Shown: positions 61,381-64,000 of the stretch, piece after piece
Layout of the letters: each line of letters opens with the position of its first letter
How positions within the stretch are numbered: the first letter of the stretch is position 1
From: GM7GCV1 sp965222065
Lineage (GTDB): Bacteria; Pseudomonadota; Gammaproteobacteria; Pseudomonadales; GM7GCV1
NCBI GenBank assembly: GCA_965222065.1
Contig: OZ244933.1
Span: 1,860,001-1,924,000 of the forward strand
DNA: 64,000 nt
Direction of reading: 5' to 3'
Made by a program: the position numbers and the translations under genes
The notes under the pieces: generated by a model
Database searches by the model: none
Seen by the model: the letters and a program-made list of their open reading frames with translations, nothing else
What the model was told of the DNA's origin: nothing

Positions 61381-61875
61381 ATGGTAACCAAATACACTTC
61401 GACGCCAAGACAGTTATTCGGCGCTTTTATCGTTTTGATGGTTAGCTGGCTCCTGTGGTCTGGGCTTTACAAGCCGTTGTTGATAGGTTTGGGTTTTTTC
61501 TCTTGTCTTTTGAGTCTCTGGTTAGCGAGGAGAACCGGCTTTTTCCGTCACGCCATGAAACTTTCTGCGCTGTTACGACTACCTGCTCTGTGGTGTTGGA
61601 TACTGAAAGAGGTGGTAGCGTCCAGTATTGAGGTAGCACGAATTGTGCTGTCACCATCGCTGCCAATCCAGCCCGAATTAGTTGAGCTCCCCAGCGCTGA
61701 AAAAGCTGATTCTGCCAAGGTGATTCTCGGTAATTCCATCACGCTATCGCCAGGCACAGTCACTATTGATATTAATGAAGATCGTTTGCTGGTGCATTGT
61801 TTGTCCGCCAGCAGCGCTGCTTCACTTCGCAGTGGCGAAGTTGAGCGCCGTGTTGCCCGCCTGAAGATCAACTAA
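61381..61875 (+). CDS. mrpE: Mrp antiporter subunit E
   Basis: The 164-aa protein has two N-terminal membrane helices and a soluble C-terminal domain with the family motif LGNSITLSPGTVTIDIN. MrpE is an accessory subunit of the multi-protein sodium(potassium)/proton antiporter that exports sodium and regulates internal pH. It is the first gene of an E-F-G-B-C-D cluster, with 2 bases to mrpF. The antiporter order starting at E is that of the variant Mrp/Mbh-like operons rather than the ABCDEFG type. Confidence 0.9.
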   Translation: MVTKYTSTPRQLFGAFIVLMVSWLLWSGLYKPLLIGLGFFSCLLSLWLARRTGFFRHAMKLSALLRLPALWCWILKEVVASSIEVARIVLSPSLPIQPELVELPSAEKADSAKVILGNSITLSPGTVTIDINEDRLLVHCLSASSAASLRSGEVERRVARLKIN

Positions 61876-61877
61876 TT

Positions 61878-62138
61878 ATGTATCTTGTAGTCTCCCTGGC
61901 AATCCTGATGACTATGGTGCTGGCATTGGCCCGTGCGCTGAGAGGTCCCACCATTTATGATAGGGTTTTGGCGGTCAATCTCTTTGGCACCAAAACCGCG
62001 TTACTGCTTTCAGTGCTTGCTTTCCTTAATAATCGCCCCGATTTTCTTGACCTGGCTTTGGCCTATGCCCTGATTAATCTGGTGGGTATTTTTGCAGTGC
62101 TGCAATTCATTCAGATGAAATTTCGAAAGCCTGACTAG
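61878..62138 (+). CDS. mrpF: Mrp antiporter subunit F
   Basis: The 86-aa protein has three predicted helices. The opening MYLVVSLAILMTMVLALARALRG and GPTIYDRVLAVNLFGTKTALL are typical of MrpF/MnhF. It is a small integral subunit of the antiporter complex, 2 bases after mrpE. It is followed 10 bases later by mrpG. Confidence 0.92.
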   Translation: MYLVVSLAILMTMVLALARALRGPTIYDRVLAVNLFGTKTALLLSVLAFLNNRPDFLDLALAYALINLVGIFAVLQFIQMKFRKPD

Positions 62139-62148
62139 GCGTAGGTAT

Positions 62149-62499
62149 ATGGTTGATACGGTACTGGATATTCTCAGCTGGATTCTGCTTTGTACGGGCG
62201 GTGCTTTTGTGTTGATTGGTGGAATCGGCGCGTTACGCCTCCCTAATTTTTACACTCGCCTGCATGCCGCCAGCCTGACTGAGACCATGGCGAGCATCCT
62301 GATTTTTACCGGCATAGTCTTGCAGGCGGGCTTTACACTTGCGGCTTTAAAACTGGGCGCTATCATGGTCTTCCTTCTCCTTACTGCGCCCACAGCCAGC
62401 TACGCGCTGGGTAATGCAGCGTTGCTGTCGGGCATGCGGCCCGATGCTCAGCTAAACGTGCAGCAAGGCTTGCAAAGACGGGAGGAAAGCGACTCATGA
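62149..62499 (+). CDS. mrpG: Mrp antiporter subunit G
   Basis: The 116-aa protein has three helices. The central RLPNFYTRLHAASLTETM is the MnhG/MrpG signature. It is a small integral subunit of the antiporter, overlapping the following gene by 4 bases, so coupled translation is likely. The hydrophilic C-terminal tail (QQGLQRREESDS) is short. Confidence 0.92.
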   Translation: MVDTVLDILSWILLCTGGAFVLIGGIGALRLPNFYTRLHAASLTETMASILIFTGIVLQAGFTLAALKLGAIMVFLLLTAPTASYALGNAALLSGMRPDAQLNVQQGLQRREESDS

Positions 62500-63470
62500 T
62501 TATTGTTTTCGCTTTGTTCCTGCTGTCATTGCTGGTGGTTTCGGCACTGGCGATCGTACATACGGAGAACCTTTTTGTTGCAGTGATGCTAACCTCTATT
62601 TTTAGTCTGCTGATGGCCGCTAATTTTTTTATCCTCGACGCAGCGGACGTTGCACTGACCGAGGCAGCTGTAGGGGCGGGTATAACGACAGTTATCTTCC
62701 TCTCAGCCCTGGCGCTGACCACTGAACGCGAGAAGGCGTATAAATCCAGTCAACGCTTGGCTATGGTTGTCGTAGCGGTACTAGGTAGTTTGATTATCTA
62801 CGCTACCTTCGACAAACCTCGTTTGGGCGATCCTGATGCGCCCGTTCATCAACATGTGGCGCCATGGTATCTGGAAAACACCCCAGTCTATATGGATTTC
62901 CCTAATGTGGTGACGGCCATACTAGGCAGTTTTCGAGGCTACGATACGTTGGGTGAAGTGTTCGTGGTGTTCGCCGCCTGTATTGGCGTGCTATTTATTC
63001 TCGGCGTCAAGCCGCCGCAAGGCAGTATGTATGATCCGGAGGCTTCGGGTTTACGGCATCACCTTATCCCGCAAATGGTGGGACGTCTTTTAATACCCTT
63101 TATCGTATTGTTTGGCCTGTACGTGCAGTTTCATGGTGAATATGGTCCGGGCGGCGGGTTTCAGGCAGGAGCGCTGATTGCCTCTGGAGTTATCCTCTAT
63201 GCCTTACTGGAGGGCGAGGCCGCTGCACTTCGAGTATTGCCCCAGCATGTACTCATGGGCCTGACGATAGGCGGTGCCACCTTGTACGGTGGGGTAGGCG
63301 TCGTATCTATGCTGCTAGGTGGAAATTTCCTCGAGTATTCCGTGCTTCTTGCTGACCCGGTTAGTGGGCAGCAAATCGGTATCCTGTTGATAGAAGCTGG
63401 TGTTGGCATGGCCGTTTGCGGCGCCTTGCTTAGTATCTTTCATGCGTTTGCATCAAGGCCAGTGAAATAA
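62496..63470 (+). CDS. mrpB: Fused MrpA-C-terminal-like / MrpB antiporter subunit
   Basis: The 324-aa membrane protein combines an N-terminal DUF4040-like part (about 1-90, with TEAAVGAGITTVIFLSALAL) and a middle segment (about 90-165, MbhE-like) with a C-terminal MnhB/MrpB domain (about 190-324, including HGEYGPGGGFQAGALIA). In the ABCDEFG operons the first part is the end of MrpA. Here it is split from the large antiporter subunit and joined to MrpB, the arrangement seen in Mbh-type and variant Mrp operons. It overlaps mrpG by 4 bases and abuts mrpC. Confidence 0.9.
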   Translation: MIIVFALFLLSLLVVSALAIVHTENLFVAVMLTSIFSLLMAANFFILDAADVALTEAAVGAGITTVIFLSALALTTEREKAYKSSQRLAMVVVAVLGSLIIYATFDKPRLGDPDAPVHQHVAPWYLENTPVYMDFPNVVTAILGSFRGYDTLGEVFVVFAACIGVLFILGVKPPQGSMYDPEASGLRHHLIPQMVGRLLIPFIVLFGLYVQFHGEYGPGGGFQAGALIASGVILYALLEGEAAALRVLPQHVLMGLTIGGATLYGGVGVVSMLLGGNFLEYSVLLADPVSGQQIGILLIEAGVGMAVCGALLSIFHAFASRPVK

Positions 63471-63829
63471 TGAATTTGTTCGATTTGCTTGGTTTCTTTA
63501 ACTACTGGGTGTTCGCGATTGTGCTCACAGTAGGGTTGTACACTGTGATTGCAAAAGCCAATCTGATAAAAAAGTTGATTGGATTGTCGATTTTTCAATC
63601 TGCTGTGTTTCTTATGTACATCACTATGGACAAGGTAGAAGGGGGGACCGCGCCGATCATTCAGAAAGGAGTAGAAAACCAGGTTTTTTCTAACCCACTA
63701 CCTCAGGTGCTAATTCTTACTGCTATCGTAGTAGGCGTTTCCACGCTCGCTCTGGGGTTGGCAATAGTCGTTCGCATTTACGAAACTTACGGCACCATCG
63801 AAGACGACGAAATACTGGGCTTGGACTGA
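63470..63829 (+). CDS. mrpC: Mrp antiporter subunit C
   Basis: The 119-aa NuoK-like protein has three membrane helices. NYWVFAIVLTVGLYTVIAKAN, KKLIGLSIFQSAVFLMYI and QVLILTAIVVGVSTLALGLA are typical of MrpC/MnhC. Its start shares one base with the mrpB stop and it is followed 4 bases later by the mrpD start. Confidence 0.93.
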   Translation: MNLFDLLGFFNYWVFAIVLTVGLYTVIAKANLIKKLIGLSIFQSAVFLMYITMDKVEGGTAPIIQKGVENQVFSNPLPQVLILTAIVVGVSTLALGLAIVVRIYETYGTIEDDEILGLD

Positions 63830-63833
63830 TTGC

Positions 63834-64000
63834 ATGGATTTGACTTCCCATTTGCCTGCACTTCAGGTCATAGTGCCGATGCTATGTTCTCCGTTAATTC
63901 TGCTGCTGAAACCGCGGGGCCTGGCTTGGGCTGGAGCTACTTTGGTAGCTCTTTGCAGCTTTGCTATTGCAGTAAATATGGCCTTTGCTGTTGTTGGCGG
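63834..64000 (+). CDS. mrpD: Mrp antiporter subunit D, 5' part (gene continues beyond window)
   Basis: The frame from ATG 63834 encodes a hydrophobic start (MDLTSHLPALQVIVPMLCS, then PLILLLKPRGLAWAGATLVAL) and stays open to the window edge. NuoM/NuoN-like antiporter subunits start in this way and the gene order after mrpC predicts MrpD. Only 55 codons are visible. Confidence 0.75.
   Translation, partial: MDLTSHLPALQVIVPMLCSPLILLLKPRGLAWAGATLVALCSFAIAVNMAFAVVG

Noticed and set aside
61040..61387. 115-codon frame before mrpE
   Set aside because: No ribosome site, overlaps the mrpE start, no recognisable domain, so not called as a gene.

Overview
The window reads as the chromosome of a free-living, aerobic, probably marine gammaproteobacterium. 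The gene set points that way: four TonB-dependent receptor genes, a BCCT-type osmolyte carrier, an Mrp-type sodium/proton antiporter, a FleQ/FleN-type regulatory pair, MscS, PhoB, and aerobic GlpK/GlpD. No phage, plasmid, rRNA or tRNA gene is evident. The genus cannot be fixed from sequence alone. Lineages around Cellvibrionales or Oceanospirillales are plausible, but that is inference.

Region 1 (1-22 kb) holds housekeeping and stress genes: prfA end, prmC, leuA, an Lrp regulator, mscS, a metallo-beta-lactamase-fold hydrolase, djlA, a degenerate higBA locus, an M19 dipeptidase, manC, ugd, phoB, a Pho-box-driven receptor/lipoprotein pair, tex, and an LpxH-like phosphatase with a glycosyltransferase. 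This stretch is studded with two families of perfect palindromes. Family A has arm GGGGTCAGAGTAAA and 11 intergenic copies plus two coding copies. Family B has arm AATTCGGTGTCAGACC... and 2 full plus 2 half copies. A REP-associated tyrosine transposase (RAYT) sits between two A copies. Most copies lie within about 15 bases of a stop codon. Two genes (mscS, RAYT) take their last codons and stop from an A copy, prmC takes its stop from a B copy, and manC carries two A-type copies as in-frame coding insertions. Neither family was found after 22.1 kb.

Region 2 (23-30 kb) is a thiamine-acquisition operon on the minus strand. It runs TPP riboswitch, receptor, YkoF-like protein, PnuC-type transporter, aminoglycoside-phosphotransferase-fold kinase, and a ThiF/MoeB-type adenylyltransferase.

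Region 3 (30-42 kb) is carbon metabolism (gnd, gluconokinase) around a signalling island. The island holds a FleQ-like sigma-54 activator, a FleN-like protein lacking its ATP-binding half, a predicted transglutaminase-like lipoprotein, three single-domain response regulators, a PAS histidine kinase and a receiver-GGDEF-EAL protein. Upstream of the FleN-like gene are three FleQ-box-like palindromes, then a canonical sigma-54 promoter and a structured leader. This compact regulatory module is the most interesting system I see here.

Region 4 (42-57 kb) contains a TonB receptor / TPR-sulfotransferase / BCCT carrier operon, a secreted GH2-like glycosidase, and an OmpR-type two-component system divergent from a smaller TonB-receptor-like protein. 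Region 5 (57-64 kb) has glpK-glpD, a short unknown gene, a gene-poor gap, and an mrpEFGBCD operon that runs off the right edge.
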